A stretch of 64,000 bases of DNA from Pseudohongiella acticola. GTDB taxonomy: Bacteria > Pseudomonadota > Gammaproteobacteria > Pseudomonadales > Pseudohongiellaceae. Location of the stretch: positions 2,542,001-2,606,000 of the forward strand of contig NZ_MASR01000001.1 in NCBI RefSeq assembly GCF_001758195.1. The letters run 5' to 3'. Numbering within the stretch: position 1 is the first letter of the stretch; every line of letters begins with the position of its first letter. A program made the position numbers and the translations under genes. The notes under the pieces were generated by a model. The model was given only the letters and a program-made list of their open reading frames with translations. It did not search any database and was not told where the DNA came from. Positions 1-10,301 of the stretch are shown one piece after another.

Positions 1-708
1 AGCCGCATCACGCGCCAGAAACAGCACAGTCTGGGCAATCTCTGCGGGTGTGCCGAGACGTTTCAGGGGAATACCGGCAAGAATGCTGGCTTGTTCGGCG
101 TCTTGCGTAGCGCCCTCTTCTGTGTGCTCGGGCCATAATATAGCGCCAGGTGACACAGCGTTGACCCTGACTGAGGGGGCCAGTTCGCGTGCCAGCGACC
201 GGGTCATGGCGCCCAGTGCCGCCTTGGCCATGGTGTAGGCGGAAAAGTCGGCCATGCCGCGATTAACATTGATATCGGTGAGATTGACGATGCTGCCAGC
301 GCTCTTGATGAGGGCAGGCGCCAGTTGCTGACTGAGGAAAAGCGCAGCGCGGGCATTGCTGTTCATCAGATCCAGCCATTGAGTCTGGGTCAGCGACGCC
401 AGGGGGGTAGGGTAGAAGCTGCTGGCATTGTTGACCAGTGTGTCCAGTCGCTGATAGCAGGACAGAGCCCTGGTGCCCAGCGCTGCCAAGGCGTGTTCGT
501 CATTGAGATCGGCCACCAGCACTGAGGCACTGCCGGCGCGATGGCGGTTTAGCTGCGCCGCCAGTGCTTCGGCATCGTGCTGGGAACGGCGGCAGTGAAT
601 AATCACGCAATAGCCGGCCTGGTGAAAGCAGCGAGCGATCTCGGCACCGATGCGTTTGGCGGCGCCGGTGATAAGCACCACCGGCGTTTGACCTGAGGGC
701 TGCGTCAT
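1..708 (-). CDS. folM: Pteridine reductase-like SDR (FolM family), C-terminus off the left edge
   Basis: NAD(P)H-dependent short-chain dehydrogenase, probably reducing dihydropteridines for folate or tetrahydromonapterin. The reading frame is open to base 1, giving 236 visible codons. The Rossmann motif TGAAKRIG lies near residue 14, the family-typical [11 protein letters not shown] near residue 95, and the catalytic Tyr/Lys in [16 protein letters not shown] is characteristic of the PTR1/FolM branch rather than a fatty-acid reductase. The ATG shares the ATGA tetranucleotide with the stop of cca, so translation is probably coupled. Substrate is inferred from family only. Confidence 0.75.
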   Translation of the reverse strand, partial: MTQPSGQTPVVLITGAAKRIGAEIARCFHQAGYCVIIHCRRSQHDAEALAAQLNRHRAGSASVLVADLNDEHALAALGTRALSCYQRLDTLVNNASSFYPTPLASLTQTQWLDLMNSNARAALFLSQQLAPALIKSAGSIVNLTDINVNRGMADFSAYTMAKAALGAMTRSLARELAPSVRVNAVSPGAILWPEHTEEGATQDAEQASILAGIPLKRLGTPAEIAQTVLFLARDAA

Positions 709-1988
709 TGCTCCGCCCTGAGTCTGGCCAGCGTTTCCCTGACCCGGCCCAGCCGGGCCTGATGCAACATGTTGCGAATCTTTTCCCCTGCGTCGGGGCC
801 GGGAGGCACCGGTTTTTGCTGAAGCAGAGTGGGCACATCAACTTCATCGGCGGCAACAAAACATTGCCAAAGCAGCTCAGCTTGTGGATAGGGCTGATCC
901 TCAAGTCCGGTGCGACCGCGAGCGTCTGCTTCACATACCAGCAGAAATTTTTGCAGGCGCTGGGGGCGGCGAAATGCGTCCAGACCCTCCAGCGTCTTGA
1001 GTACGGTGGCGGGTTTCAGCACTTTCATTTGATGACAATGAGTGTGGTACTGGCTGCTCAGGCGGGCGAGGTCTGCGCACTCGGTGGGCACCTTCAGGCG
1101 TTGACAGGCGTCTGCAATCGGCGGCAGGCCCTTATGCTCGTGAGCGATGTGTTGTGGCCAGTGTTCACTGGGCGTCAATGCTTTGCCGGCATCGTGCATC
1201 AGTGCGGCAAAACGCACTGACAGATTGTCGCTCAGGCGACAGGCCTGCTGCAGACTCATCAATGTATGCAGACCCGTGTCGACTTCCGGGTGCCACGTTG
1301 CCGGCTGCGGCACACCAAACAGCTGGTCGATTTCCGGCAGCAATGTGGCCAGTGCGCCACAGTCATGCAATACCGAGATGAACACCTGAGCCTGGTCGGA
1401 TTGCAGGGCTTTTTCAAATTCCCGCCAGACCCGTTCAGGCACCAGCGCCTCAAGTTCACCGCTGGCGCTCATGGCTTGCATCAGCGCCCAGGTTTCATCG
1501 GCGATACTAAAATTGTGATCAGCAAAGCGGGCGGCAAACCGCGCTACGCGCAGCACCCGCAGGGGGTCTTCGGCAAAGGCGGGCGATACATGGCGCAACA
1601 CCCGGTCACGCAGGTCCCTGACGCCGCCCCAGGGGTCGATCAGATTGCCGTCGGTGTCCCGGGCAATGGCATTGATGGTCAGGTCGCGGCGCTGAAGGTC
1701 CTCCTCCAGCGTTACGTCCGGCGTGGCATAGACGGTAAAGCCTTTGTAGCCCGTGCCCGATTTGCGTTCCGTGCGCGCCAGCGCATATTCTTCTTTACTG
1801 TCCGGATGCAGGAATACCGGGAAATCTTTGCCCACAGGCGTGAAGCCAGCCTGGAGCATGGCATCCGGGGTGGCGCCAACGACGACCCAGTCGCGATCTG
1901 AGTCGGCAATGCCAAGCAGGGCGTCGCGCACGGCGCCACCGACAAGATAGGTTGCAAAGGAATTGATGTTGGCGCGTTGCTGTGTCAT
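705..1988 (-). CDS. cca: CCA-adding multifunctional tRNA nucleotidyltransferase
   Basis: Adds or repairs the 3' CCA end of tRNAs in the cytoplasm. At 427 residues it matches the long gammaproteobacterial form that carries a C-terminal HD phosphohydrolase domain. Visible motifs are [13 protein letters not shown] (about residue 14), the strand with [18 protein letters not shown] (about residue 100), [12 protein letters not shown], and the HD signature [15 protein letters not shown] (about residue 260). It starts 13 bases after apaH and ends in a 4-base overlap with the pteridine reductase, at the distal end of the lptD-surA-pdxA-ksgA-apaGH transcription unit. Confidence 0.97.
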   Translation of the reverse strand: MTQQRANINSFATYLVGGAVRDALLGIADSDRDWVVVGATPDAMLQAGFTPVGKDFPVFLHPDSKEEYALARTERKSGTGYKGFTVYATPDVTLEEDLQRRDLTINAIARDTDGNLIDPWGGVRDLRDRVLRHVSPAFAEDPLRVLRVARFAARFADHNFSIADETWALMQAMSASGELEALVPERVWREFEKALQSDQAQVFISVLHDCGALATLLPEIDQLFGVPQPATWHPEVDTGLHTLMSLQQACRLSDNLSVRFAALMHDAGKALTPSEHWPQHIAHEHKGLPPIADACQRLKVPTECADLARLSSQYHTHCHQMKVLKPATVLKTLEGLDAFRRPQRLQKFLLVCEADARGRTGLEDQPYPQAELLWQCFVAADEVDVPTLLQQKPVPPGPDAGEKIRNMLHQARLGRVRETLARLRAEQ

Positions 1989-2001
1989 GCGCCAGAGTCT
2001 A

Positions 2002-2826
2002 TCAGACGCTGAACAGTTTGTGATCTTGCAGGCGCATCATGGTGAGCTCCCGCCCCCAGACGCAGCCAGTGTCCAGGGCATGTACTCGTTCGCGCTGGGT
2101 AACTCCATCCAGAGCGGCCCAATGACCAAACAGAATGCTGGTGTCTTCGTTGGTAATCTGCTCGAACTCAAACCAGGGGCGATAGCCATCAGGGGCCTGA
2201 TTGATACCTTCTTTGATAGTGAGATCGAGTTTGCCGCCAGCGTCACAAAACCGCATTCGGGTTAGATAGTTGGTGATCATGCGCAGGCGTTTTCGCCCGG
2301 TCAGCGACTCTTTCCAGCGTGTCGGCTTGTTTCCGTACATTTTATTCAGGAACTTGCGAAAGTCCGGCCCCTTGAGCGCAGCTTCGACTTCGGCAGAGCG
2401 GGCCAGGGTTGTTGGCAGATCCCATTGTGGTGGTGTGCCGGCATGAACCATCAGGTAGTTCTGCACGCCGCGGGAACCCAGCACGCTGTCATGATGGGCC
2501 AGAGGTTTGTGGCGCAACCAGTCTGCCAGCTCGTTGCAGTCAGGTGCAGCGAGCAATTCGTCCAGCGTGTGCCGACCATTGAGGGTGTCCGGTGTGCATT
2601 CATAATAGAGTGCCAGAAAGTGCAGGTCGTGATTGCCCAGTACCACCGTCGCTGAATCGCCAATGTCGCGCAGGTAGCGCAATGTGTCCAGCGACTTGGG
2701 GCCGCGATTGATGAGGTCACCGACACACCACAGTTCGTCGGCGCCAGGCTGAAACGCCACCGCCTTGAGAAGCTTGCGCAGGGGCTTGTAGCAGCCCTGG
2801 ATGTCGCCAATCGCGTAAGTCGCCAT
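2002..2826 (-). CDS. apaH: Symmetrical bis(5'-nucleosyl)-tetraphosphatase
   Basis: Hydrolyses Ap4A to two ADP, limiting alarmone and NpnN-cap levels. The 274-residue protein has the metallophosphoesterase signatures in order: [10 protein letters not shown] at residue 7, [14 protein letters not shown] near residue 36 and [10 protein letters not shown] near residue 64, with a later HAGTPPQW histidine. Its ATG overlaps the apaG stop by one base (TGATG), so the pair is translationally coupled, as is common for apaGH. Length is normal for the family. Confidence 0.97.
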   Translation of the reverse strand: MATYAIGDIQGCYKPLRKLLKAVAFQPGADELWCVGDLINRGPKSLDTLRYLRDIGDSATVVLGNHDLHFLALYYECTPDTLNGRHTLDELLAAPDCNELADWLRHKPLAHHDSVLGSRGVQNYLMVHAGTPPQWDLPTTLARSAEVEAALKGPDFRKFLNKMYGNKPTRWKESLTGRKRLRMITNYLTRMRFCDAGGKLDLTIKEGINQAPDGYRPWFEFEQITNEDTSILFGHWAALDGVTQRERVHALDTGCVWGRELTMMRLQDHKLFSV

Positions 2827-3224
2827 CAGTGCACCGAGAGTGGTTGTGAAAGCAGAAATGCCGGTATGGCAGTGTCGAACTGACTGCCGTCGGCATGTTC
2901 CATGCGGTAACTTCCCTGCATGGTACCAAATTTTGTGGTGAGCACAGCACCGCTGGTATAGACAAATTTTTGCCCTGGCTGAATCAGGGGCTGCAAACCG
3001 ACCACGCCGTCTCCGCGAACTTCCTCAACCTGGTCGTTGTCATCGGTGATCAGCCAGTGGCGGGTTAACAGCTTGACCGGGGTATCGCCAAGATTCTCGA
3101 TGCCAATGGTGTAGGCAAAGGCATAACGGTCGTTGGCCGGATCGGATTGTTCGGTCAGATATTGGGTCTGCACGGAAATATCAATGTTGTGGTCAGCGTC
3201 GCCCCGGGTATCGGTCGTGGCCAT
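2826..3224 (-). CDS. apaG: ApaG protein
   Basis: Small fibronectin-III-like protein (132 residues) of the ApaG family, co-transcribed with apaH and ksgA; its cellular role is not settled, and no enzymatic activity can be read from it. The conserved core is visible as GVVGLQPLIQPGQ followed by GTMQGSYRM, plus an early beta-strand region containing YAFAYTIGIENLG. It begins three bases after the ksgA stop and its TGA overlaps the apaH ATG. The order ksgA-apaG-apaH is the classic gammaproteobacterial one. Confidence 0.95.
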   Translation of the reverse strand: MATTDTRGDADHNIDISVQTQYLTEQSDPANDRYAFAYTIGIENLGDTPVKLLTRHWLITDDNDQVEEVRGDGVVGLQPLIQPGQKFVYTSGAVLTTKFGTMQGSYRMEHADGSQFDTAIPAFLLSQPLSVH

Positions 3225-3227
3225 TGA

Positions 3228-4058
3228 TTACTGCTCCTGTCGTGCGGCACTGAGTGTGTTGCTCAGATTGACATAGTCGGTCAGGCTCAGGTTCTCTGGG
3301 CGTAGACTCAGGTCCACGGGCAGGTCGTCTGGCTTTATATCCTGTATCAATGTTTTAAGGCAGTTTCTCAGTGTCTTCCGTCGTTGTGAAAAAGCGGTTC
3401 GAACCACATCCTGCAACATGGAGGTGCTGGTCGCAACGAGTTTTTGCTCCCGATGGGGTGTCAGGCGGACAATTGCCGACGTGACCTTGGGCTGTGGGTG
3501 GAACGCGCCGGGTGGCACATCAAAAAGATGATCTACCTGGCAATAATACTGGGCCATGATGCCAAGGCGGCCATATTGATTGTCACCGACTTGTGCAGCC
3601 AGCCGTTGCACCACCTCCAGTTGCAGCATAAACGTCATTTCGTGAATCAGCGACTGGTATTTGAGCAGATGAAAAATGCAGGGTGTGGAAATATTGTAAG
3701 GCAGGTTGCCAACAATGCTGAGGCTGCGTTCACTCGTGGTCAGTGACGCCAGGTCAAATTTGAGGACATCGGCCTGATGCAGGCTGAATGTTGCCACATC
3801 GGCGAAACGCGATTGCAACCAGGCTGCCAGATCGCGATCGAGCTCAATCGCATCCAGGCGGGCACCACTGGCGAGCAGGGGTGTGGTAATGGCGCCCTGA
3901 CCGGGGCCAATCTCCACGATATGCTGCCCGGCACCGGGGGCGATCGCCGCCACAATACGGCGGATAATATTGTCATCCTGCAAAAAATTCTGGCCAAACC
4001 GTTTACGGGCTCTGTGCTCTGGCAAGGCAATTGATTTGCCAGTATAGGATGGTGACAT
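3228..4058 (-). CDS. rsmA: 16S rRNA dimethyladenosine transferase
   Basis: Dimethylates the two adjacent adenines in helix 45 of 16S rRNA late in 30S assembly (KsgA). The SAM-binding motif VEIGPGQGAITTPLL and the catalytic NLPYNISTP are clear, and KRFGQNFLQDDNIIRR marks the family N-terminus. I chose the ATG at 4058 (276 residues) because the open frame continues upstream to 4166 into pdxA with unconserved sequence; the chosen start leaves 52 bases after pdxA and places the homology about 20 residues in. Only a weak purine stretch (AAGAGA) precedes it. Confidence 0.96.
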   Translation of the reverse strand: MSPSYTGKSIALPEHRARKRFGQNFLQDDNIIRRIVAAIAPGAGQHIVEIGPGQGAITTPLLASGARLDAIELDRDLAAWLQSRFADVATFSLHQADVLKFDLASLTTSERSLSIVGNLPYNISTPCIFHLLKYQSLIHEMTFMLQLEVVQRLAAQVGDNQYGRLGIMAQYYCQVDHLFDVPPGAFHPQPKVTSAIVRLTPHREQKLVATSTSMLQDVVRTAFSQRRKTLRNCLKTLIQDIKPDDLPVDLSLRPENLSLTDYVNLSNTLSAARQEQ

Positions 4059-4110
4059 AGGGGATCTCTTGATGTTTACCGGATCGTCAATGGAATCGGT
4101 GAGTATTGGC

Positions 4111-5100
4111 TTAGCGCCGTCTGGCCATCTGGCAGGCTGTCTCAATGGCATTAAGCAGGCTGCCACCGTCAGCGCGGCCGGTGGCAGCCAGATCCAGCGC
4201 GGTACCGTGGTCGACAGAGGTGCGGATAATCGGCAGTCCCAGCGTGATATTGCTGGCGCGACCGAAGCCTTTGTATTTTAGTACCGGCAGACCCTGATCA
4301 TGATACATGGCCAGCACCGCGTCACACTGCGACAGATACTTGTCAGTGAACAGCGTGTCGGCGGGCAACGGGCCGACCAGTTGCATGCCGGTGTCGCGCA
4401 ACTGGTTTAAAACCGGTTCGATAACGTCGATCTCTTCGCGCCCCAGGTGGCCATTCTCGCCGGCATGCGGGTTCAGGCCGCAAACCAGTATCCGTGGGTT
4501 GGCGAGACCAAATTTCTCGCGCAGATCCTGATGCAGTATCGCCAGAATATCGCGCAACAAAGGCGCGGTGATGGCATCGGCGACATGACGCAAGGGCAGG
4601 TGTGTGGTGGCCAGTGCCACCCGAAGTCCCTCGGTGGCAAGCATCATCACGGTCAGGTCAACATGGCAGAATTCGGCTAGAAATTCGGTGTGGCCGGAAA
4701 ACGCGATGCCAGCGTCATTGATGATGCCTTTGTGCACTGGCGCGGTCACCATTCCGTGCAGTTCTTTGTCTACGCAGGCCTGTGCAGCACAGCGTAAAGT
4801 CTGCAGAACATAGGTGGCGTTGCGGGTATCCGGGGTGCCGGCCTGGCAGGGTGCTGCCAGTGTCACTGGCAGCACATCTATGTGCGAGTTGGCGCGTTTT
4901 GTGGCGCTGCCGGGCTGCCAGACTGAGGTGTTCAATGGCAGGCCCAGCGCCGATGCGCGTTGGATCAGCAGGTCGGGGTCAGCAATTGCCACCAGCCCGC
5001 AGTCGTCAGGCAATTGACTGACGTTCTGCATCAGTTGAACAAGCAGGTCCGGACCTATGCCTGCCGGTTCGCCGGTCGTCACAGCTAATTGCAATGCCAT
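4111..5100 (-). CDS. pdxA: 4-hydroxythreonine-4-phosphate dehydrogenase
   Basis: NAD-dependent oxidation of 4-phosphohydroxy-L-threonine in the DXP-dependent pyridoxal phosphate pathway. The 329-residue protein shows [12 protein letters not shown] at the N-terminus, the metal-binding GHTEFLAE near residue 140, and the C-terminal active-site block containing [16 protein letters not shown] and [13 protein letters not shown]. It lies between surA and ksgA, as in Escherichia coli and Pseudomonas. The 41-base gap to surA has no obvious terminator, so read-through transcription is likely. Confidence 0.97.
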   Translation of the reverse strand: MALQLAVTTGEPAGIGPDLLVQLMQNVSQLPDDCGLVAIADPDLLIQRASALGLPLNTSVWQPGSATKRANSHIDVLPVTLAAPCQAGTPDTRNATYVLQTLRCAAQACVDKELHGMVTAPVHKGIINDAGIAFSGHTEFLAEFCHVDLTVMMLATEGLRVALATTHLPLRHVADAITAPLLRDILAILHQDLREKFGLANPRILVCGLNPHAGENGHLGREEIDVIEPVLNQLRDTGMQLVGPLPADTLFTDKYLSQCDAVLAMYHDQGLPVLKYKGFGRASNITLGLPIIRTSVDHGTALDLAATGRADGGSLLNAIETACQMARRR

Positions 5101-5141
5101 AAGGTGATGCCGCTTGCGTCAGAGTGTGTGAGCCGAATGGG

Positions 5142-6476
5142 TCAATTAATGATTTTGACGTACGCTTCGTCGCGGATCTCGAGCATCCAGTTTTCCAGCT
5201 CTACATCGAATTTACGTTCACGCAGGGCGTTTGTTGCCTGTTGGCGGCGGTATTCGCGACTCAGATCCTGTTCGCGACGTCCGGTCACTTCGGCAACATG
5301 CCAGCCGAAACTGGTTCGGAACGGCTCGCTCAGTTCACCAATGTCCAGCTCGCTGACCACTTCCGCAAACTCCGGGGGCATGCCGCCGTCACTGACCCAG
5401 CCCAGATCGCCACCGGCAACCACGGATTGAGTATCATCGGATAGCTGCCGGGCGACGATATTGAAGTCTTCGCCGCCATCGATACGTTCGTAGACTTCCT
5501 GCGCCAGTCGGCGAGCCTGATCTTCGGTGCGGATCTCATTGGGCGCGATCAGAACATGGCGGGCCTCAGTCTGCTTGACCAGTCGGTTGGAGTCACCGCG
5601 CACATCACTGAGTTTGATCAGGTGAAAGCCATTGGAACTGCGAATAGGCTCGGAGACTGCGCCAGTCGTCATGTCCGGAACAATGTCGGCAAACAGCGTC
5701 GGCAAGCGATCCGCTTTACGCCAACCCAGTTCGCCACCACTGACGGCGAACGCCCGCGCTGACCCGGCAGCAGCAGCCTGCTGGGCCTGCATGCGTACAT
5801 CAGCAAAGTCTTCACCGCCACCGATTTGTTGTCGCAGGTCGTTGGCAAAGGCTTCCTTGGCGCGCTCGACCTCGGGACTATCCGTTGCCAGCACCGGGAT
5901 CAGAATCTGGTCGACCAGATAGTCGGGCGCCATGGCATCGCGGCCACTTTCCGAGTTCAGGTAATTGCCGATTTCCTGATCAGTAATATTGATGCGCCGG
6001 TTGACCATGCCGCGCTGAACTTCGTTGACGGCCAGTTCCTTGCGGATACGCTCACGTGTGGTCAGGTAAACGCCCTGTGATTCAAGCGCATCGACGTATT
6101 GCTCAAAGGTCATGTTGTTCTGGCGTGCCATGTCGGTCATGACACGGTTCAGGGTGTCATCATCAAACCGGATGCCAACCCGCTCGGCAAGCTGTAGCTG
6201 CAGGCTTTCGATAATCAGGTTCTCCATCACCTGTTCGCGCAACTGGGCAGGGGGCGGCAGCTGCATGTCCATTTCTTCGGCGCGTTGCAGAATTTCCTGC
6301 AAGCGTGCGTCATATTCACTTTGCAGTATGACGCCTTCGTCAACCAGAGCGATGACACGATCCAGCACCTGACGTTCCTGGGCAATGACGCTGCCGCTCA
6401 GCATTGCCAGAGTGGCGATGGCGCAGATGCTGACGGTCCTGCTGGCCGCTAAAATGTGACGGGTGTACTTATTCAT
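5142..6476 (-). CDS. surA: Periplasmic chaperone and peptidyl-prolyl isomerase SurA
   Basis: Periplasmic chaperone delivering outer-membrane proteins, including LptD, to the Bam complex. A Sec signal peptide ends around residue 32 (SGSVIA before QERQ). The N-terminal chaperone region (about 33-170) is followed by two parvulin domains, the first near residues 180-285 and the second near 295-400, each with the GGDLGW- or GGELGW-type motif. At 444 residues it is close to family length. Its start overlaps the lptD coding end by 8 bases, consistent with co-translation with its principal client. Confidence 0.96.
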   Translation of the reverse strand: MNKYTRHILAASRTVSICAIATLAMLSGSVIAQERQVLDRVIALVDEGVILQSEYDARLQEILQRAEEMDMQLPPPAQLREQVMENLIIESLQLQLAERVGIRFDDDTLNRVMTDMARQNNMTFEQYVDALESQGVYLTTRERIRKELAVNEVQRGMVNRRINITDQEIGNYLNSESGRDAMAPDYLVDQILIPVLATDSPEVERAKEAFANDLRQQIGGGEDFADVRMQAQQAAAAGSARAFAVSGGELGWRKADRLPTLFADIVPDMTTGAVSEPIRSSNGFHLIKLSDVRGDSNRLVKQTEARHVLIAPNEIRTEDQARRLAQEVYERIDGGEDFNIVARQLSDDTQSVVAGGDLGWVSDGGMPPEFAEVVSELDIGELSEPFRTSFGWHVAEVTGRREQDLSREYRRQQATNALRERKFDVELENWMLEIRDEAYVKIIN

Positions 6477-9054
6477 TAACGTCTTGCTCCTTAAAGCCGG
6501 GGATGCTGTCTCTGATCAGGTTGCCCAGGCCGCCGCCGGTCAGGTCGCCCAGGCCATGCAAAGACAACTGAAAGAAGATGCCCCGGTTCTGCCTGGAATT
6601 CTGCTCAAAAAATTCGTAATCGTTGACCCAGTCGCGGGCGATGAGGCGCATGGTTGCGCAACAGTTACTGTATTCGACCCCGCCAAAGGTTTCAAGGTTC
6701 CTGCTATTGCTGTGGTCATAGTTCCATCGACCGAGCAGGCGCCAATTATCGTTCAACGGCCATACCGCCGACAGATCGATCTGTTTGATGCGGGGGTCCA
6801 GTAGCGGTGGCGCGTCCAGAAAGACGTCGGTGCGCTCCCGGTAGCGGAAGGCCGCGTTGAACAGCGCATTGTTGGAGGCCTGAAACTGCACCGCGAGGCT
6901 GCCTTCATCGATATTGCTGTTCTCCTGATCCCACTGCAGGTCGGCCAGCAGGCGCAAGCCGGGATGGGGCTCGGCGGCCGCTTCCAGCACCAGCGCCGAG
7001 CGCTCTGTGTCCAGCGGTTGCAACAACAGCCAGTTCTGCAACGGGCTGTTCAGGGAGACTTTTCTGTCCTCGAAATAGAATATCTGGCCGGCACTGAATC
7101 GGGCGCGCTCAATGCCATTGCTGCCAATAAAGCGGGTGGTGACAGCAGCGCTGATCTGGTTGGCATCACCCACCCGGTCAGGGCCGCTAAAGCGGTCGTC
7201 ACGGAACAGCTGGGCAAAGTTGAAGTTCAGCTGTGCCGTGTCAAAGGTCGGAATCGTCTGCTGTTCTTCGTATTCGCTGTACAGGTAATACAGTCGCGGC
7301 TCCAGCGTCTGTGTCATGTTCTCGCTGGCGATGTTCACCGGTCGCTCAAAGATCAGGCCGCTGTCGAGGCTGAACACACCAATGCCGCGATCAGGCGCGT
7401 CATCCGTGCCTTCTGCCTGATGGTCAAGCATCCAGCTGGCGTAGCGGTACTTTGCCGTGGGCACAACAAACCAGCCCGGGCGGCGCACCGGCAGGCTGAC
7501 ATAGGGTTCGGCAACAAAGCGCTGACCGGTGACCAGCGCACCGCGCGAAATCTGATCGTCCGACAGTAACGAGGCGTTTAGCGAGCGATCGAAGTTGACG
7601 TGGCTGCTGTTAAATCCATAACGCAGGCGGTTGCCCGCCCGGTAATCGCCCTGCAGGCTCAGTTCGGGCAGACGGTCGAAGGGTTTGTTGATATCAATAG
7701 ACGCGATGTAGCTATCAATAATTTCAATGCGTTGCACGCGCGCATCGGCCCGTAGCTCGTCATTCTGCCAGCGCAGTACGCCTTCCTTGTTCAGGTGGGT
7801 ACGACTGTCCAGATTAAAGTCGCTGCTGCCCAGGTCGCGAAAATAATCGGCATCGCTGACCGCGTTGAAGTCAACAAAGGTCTGCCAATTCTCGCCCAAC
7901 CGGCCTTCATGCTGTATGCCCATGAACCAGCGTTTTTCCTGCGGTGGCGTATCGCTACCCGGCTCGTCGGCGCGCGCCGGATCAAAGGTGTCATCCTTTG
8001 GCAGCAACGCCAGGTTGATGGTATTCATCGACCACGATGCCAGATAGCGCAGTTCGGCGCTGAGCATGGCACCACGTTTGGTTATGATGCGGGGTGTCAG
8101 GGTGGCGTCGTAGTGGGGAGCCAGATTGAAATAATACGGCACTGCCAGATCAACGCCACCATCGCGGCTGTTGCTCAGTGAAGGTGGCAGAACCCCGGAA
8201 ACACGCTGATCACTGATGGGGAACTGCAGCGTATAGGGATAATAAAACACCGGTACGTCGCGGATGCGCAAGGTGACATCATTGGCATAACCAACGCCGC
8301 GTGCGTTGTCCAGGCGCAGGCCCCGGGCCTGCATGACCCAGAACGGATCCATGGGTTCGCAGCGACTGAACTCGCCATTCTCCAGCGTCAGCATGCCGCT
8401 TTCGCTGTTGTAGCTTAATTGCGAAGCGGAACCGTGAATCTGGCTGTCGTGGATGACATAGGAGGCTCGCTCGACTTCGTTGACCCCCGTGTTCTGATCA
8501 ATCCGTGCGCCTTCGCCGGTCACCAGAAAGCCGGGCTCGCGGAACATGACATCGCCCTGCAGGGTCAGAATGTTGGTGGTTTCGTCCAGGTGCAGGCCTT
8601 CATCAGCCTGCAATGTCCGATAACCCTGCTGCACACTGACACTGCCATCGACATAAAGCTGGCTGGGCTCGGGCTGCCGGACCTGATTGGGGGTCTCGAG
8701 TTCGGTCGGTGACAGATCAGGGTCCTGATCGGAAAACTCGCCGGTACGAGGCGGTTCAACAAACATGCCGCAACACGCGGCCGGCATTTGCTGCTGTCGC
8801 GCTTCGTCGAGAGTTGCGCGCGTTTGCCAGTCTGTCAGAATGCCGGGGCTGTTCTCAGTCTGGTTTTGGTTTTGGTCTTGGCTCTGGTTCTGGTCTTGGC
8901 CTTGGTTCTGGTCTTGGCCTTGGTTCTGGGCCTGAACATTGACCGAGGCTGCCAGGATCAGGAACGCCGCCAACGCCGGGCCTGAGCGCACAGGTTTGAG
9001 CGGAAACAATGCCGCCGCCGGTCGCGAGGCTGATGGTTTTGTCTGCTGTAGCAT
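6469..9054 (-). CDS. lptD: LPS-assembly outer-membrane protein LptD
   Basis: Outer-membrane beta-barrel that, with LptE, inserts lipopolysaccharide into the outer leaflet. The ATG at 9054 gives 861 residues and a signal peptide ending ASVNVQA; the frame extends to 9384 without family-like sequence, overlapping the divergent amgK. After the signal lies a low-complexity Gln/Asn/Asp-rich stretch, then the OstA/LptA-like jellyroll (DEGLHLDETTNILTLQGDV), then the barrel. Cysteine pairs expected for the LptD disulfides are present early (ACCGMF) and late (NCCATM). It heads the surA-pdxA-ksgA-apaGH-cca unit and is divergent from amgK-murU. Confidence 0.95.
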   Translation of the reverse strand: MLQQTKPSASRPAAALFPLKPVRSGPALAAFLILAASVNVQAQNQGQDQNQGQDQNQSQDQNQNQTENSPGILTDWQTRATLDEARQQQMPAACCGMFVEPPRTGEFSDQDPDLSPTELETPNQVRQPEPSQLYVDGSVSVQQGYRTLQADEGLHLDETTNILTLQGDVMFREPGFLVTGEGARIDQNTGVNEVERASYVIHDSQIHGSASQLSYNSESGMLTLENGEFSRCEPMDPFWVMQARGLRLDNARGVGYANDVTLRIRDVPVFYYPYTLQFPISDQRVSGVLPPSLSNSRDGGVDLAVPYYFNLAPHYDATLTPRIITKRGAMLSAELRYLASWSMNTINLALLPKDDTFDPARADEPGSDTPPQEKRWFMGIQHEGRLGENWQTFVDFNAVSDADYFRDLGSSDFNLDSRTHLNKEGVLRWQNDELRADARVQRIEIIDSYIASIDINKPFDRLPELSLQGDYRAGNRLRYGFNSSHVNFDRSLNASLLSDDQISRGALVTGQRFVAEPYVSLPVRRPGWFVVPTAKYRYASWMLDHQAEGTDDAPDRGIGVFSLDSGLIFERPVNIASENMTQTLEPRLYYLYSEYEEQQTIPTFDTAQLNFNFAQLFRDDRFSGPDRVGDANQISAAVTTRFIGSNGIERARFSAGQIFYFEDRKVSLNSPLQNWLLLQPLDTERSALVLEAAAEPHPGLRLLADLQWDQENSNIDEGSLAVQFQASNNALFNAAFRYRERTDVFLDAPPLLDPRIKQIDLSAVWPLNDNWRLLGRWNYDHSNSRNLETFGGVEYSNCCATMRLIARDWVNDYEFFEQNSRQNRGIFFQLSLHGLGDLTGGGLGNLIRDSIPGFKEQDVNE
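8861..8932. repeat. Coding tandem repeat, 18-bp period, in the lptD N-terminus
   Basis: Degenerate tandem repeat with the unit TTCTGGTCTTGGCCTTGG on the plus strand. On the coding strand it specifies alternating NQ/GQ/DQ dipeptides directly after the LptD signal peptide. The last copies are nearly perfect and the first ones are eroded to 6-base units. Multiples of three keep the frame, so copy-number change would only lengthen or shorten the linker. Confidence 0.85.
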
Positions 9055-9191
9055 TGGTGCGGGCGATCCGTGGCAATAGAATAGGGGTCGAACAAATTGG
9101 CGGCAGTCTGGATTAACAGCGTCCGCATGATAATTCATTGACGTTTTTATATAAAGCCAATACCGGCAACGCTCGTGGGGCAGGAGCTGAC

Positions 9192-10301
9192 ATGGAAAAA
9201 GCAGAGGCAAGGCAGCAGCAGCTACAGGACTGGGCTCAGGGAGCAATCCGGCGACAGTTCGGGGTAGACCCCGGTGTGGTGAAGGCCAACGGTCTGGGGG
9301 GCGACGCAAGTTTTCGGCGTTATTTTCGCCTCCACCCACAGCTGCCGGAGCTGCCATCCAGCCTGATGCTGGTGGATGCACCACCTGAACAGGAAAATAA
9401 TCCGGCCTTTCTGCGCGCCGCCAGCGAATTCGGTGCCGCGGGTGTACACACGCCGCAGATCCATGCCCATGATGTGGAACAGGGTTTCATGGTGCTGGAA
9501 GACTTCGGTGACCAGTTGTTTCTACCCTGTCTGCAGCAGGCTCAGGCCGAACACGACAGGGTGCGCGTTGACGCACTGTATGGGCAGGCCATGCGTGCAT
9601 TACTGGCACTGCAGGCAGACCCGGCGCCTACGTCACTGCCGCCTTATGACCGGACATTGTTACATCGAGAGTTGATCCTGTTCGACGACTGGTTCTGTGC
9701 CGGTATGCTGGATATGGAGCTGGATGACGACGAACGCGCCATGCTGGACACATGCTGGCGTGTACTCGAAGACGCAGCGCTGGCACAGCCCCAGGTGCGG
9801 GTTCATCGTGACTATCATTCGCGCAACCTGATGGTCAGGCCCGGCGATGACGGGGAACTGCATGAAGACCAGGCCCCGGGAGTCATCGATTTTCAGGATG
9901 CAGTCATCGGCCCTGTGACCTATGACCTGGTATCGCTGCTCAGAGACTGCTATATCGTCTGGCCGCAGCCGGATGTCGAGCGTTGGGCTGCGACCTACCA
10001 CGAAAGTGCGCAGGCCCGTGGTATCGTGCCGTCTTCCTACAGTCTGTCCGAATTTATGCAGGATTTTGATTTGATGGGGTTGCAACGCCATATCAAGGTG
10101 CTAGGTATTTTTTGCCGACTGGCGTTGCGCGACAACAAACACCGCTACCTGCAGGATTTGCCGGTGGTTATGGACTATGTCTGCCGCGTGGCGGCAAGAC
10201 ACCCATCAATGAAACCGTTTCTGGACTGGTTTCAGGCCGGACCGATGCCGAAGATGCAGGCCCGGCTCGCCGAGTTTGGTTCAACGGAGGCGCAGCCGTG
10301 A
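9192..10301 (+). CDS. amgK: N-acetylmuramate/N-acetylglucosamine anomeric kinase AmgK
   Basis: Cytoplasmic kinase phosphorylating MurNAc and GlcNAc at C1 in the peptidoglycan-recycling shortcut described in Pseudomonas. It is an APH-fold kinase of 369 residues with the catalytic loop VHRDYHSRNLMV (about residue 215), the metal-binding IDFQDAVIGPVTYDL, and an ATP-binding N-lobe with GGDASFRRYFRL. I chose ATG 9192 because AGGAG lies six bases upstream, although the frame is open from 9138. Its stop overlaps the murU GTG, and the pair is divergent from lptD as in Pseudomonas. Confidence 0.93.
   Translation: MEKAEARQQQLQDWAQGAIRRQFGVDPGVVKANGLGGDASFRRYFRLHPQLPELPSSLMLVDAPPEQENNPAFLRAASEFGAAGVHTPQIHAHDVEQGFMVLEDFGDQLFLPCLQQAQAEHDRVRVDALYGQAMRALLALQADPAPTSLPPYDRTLLHRELILFDDWFCAGMLDMELDDDERAMLDTCWRVLEDAALAQPQVRVHRDYHSRNLMVRPGDDGELHEDQAPGVIDFQDAVIGPVTYDLVSLLRDCYIVWPQPDVERWAATYHESAQARGIVPSSYSLSEFMQDFDLMGLQRHIKVLGIFCRLALRDNKHRYLQDLPVVMDYVCRVAARHPSMKPFLDWFQAGPMPKMQARLAEFGSTEAQP

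Noticed and set aside
9055-9191. Sigma-E promoter for lptD
   Set aside because: No GGAACTT/TCTGA-like pair with correct spacing could be found on the minus strand; only weak AT-rich sigma-70-like boxes are present.
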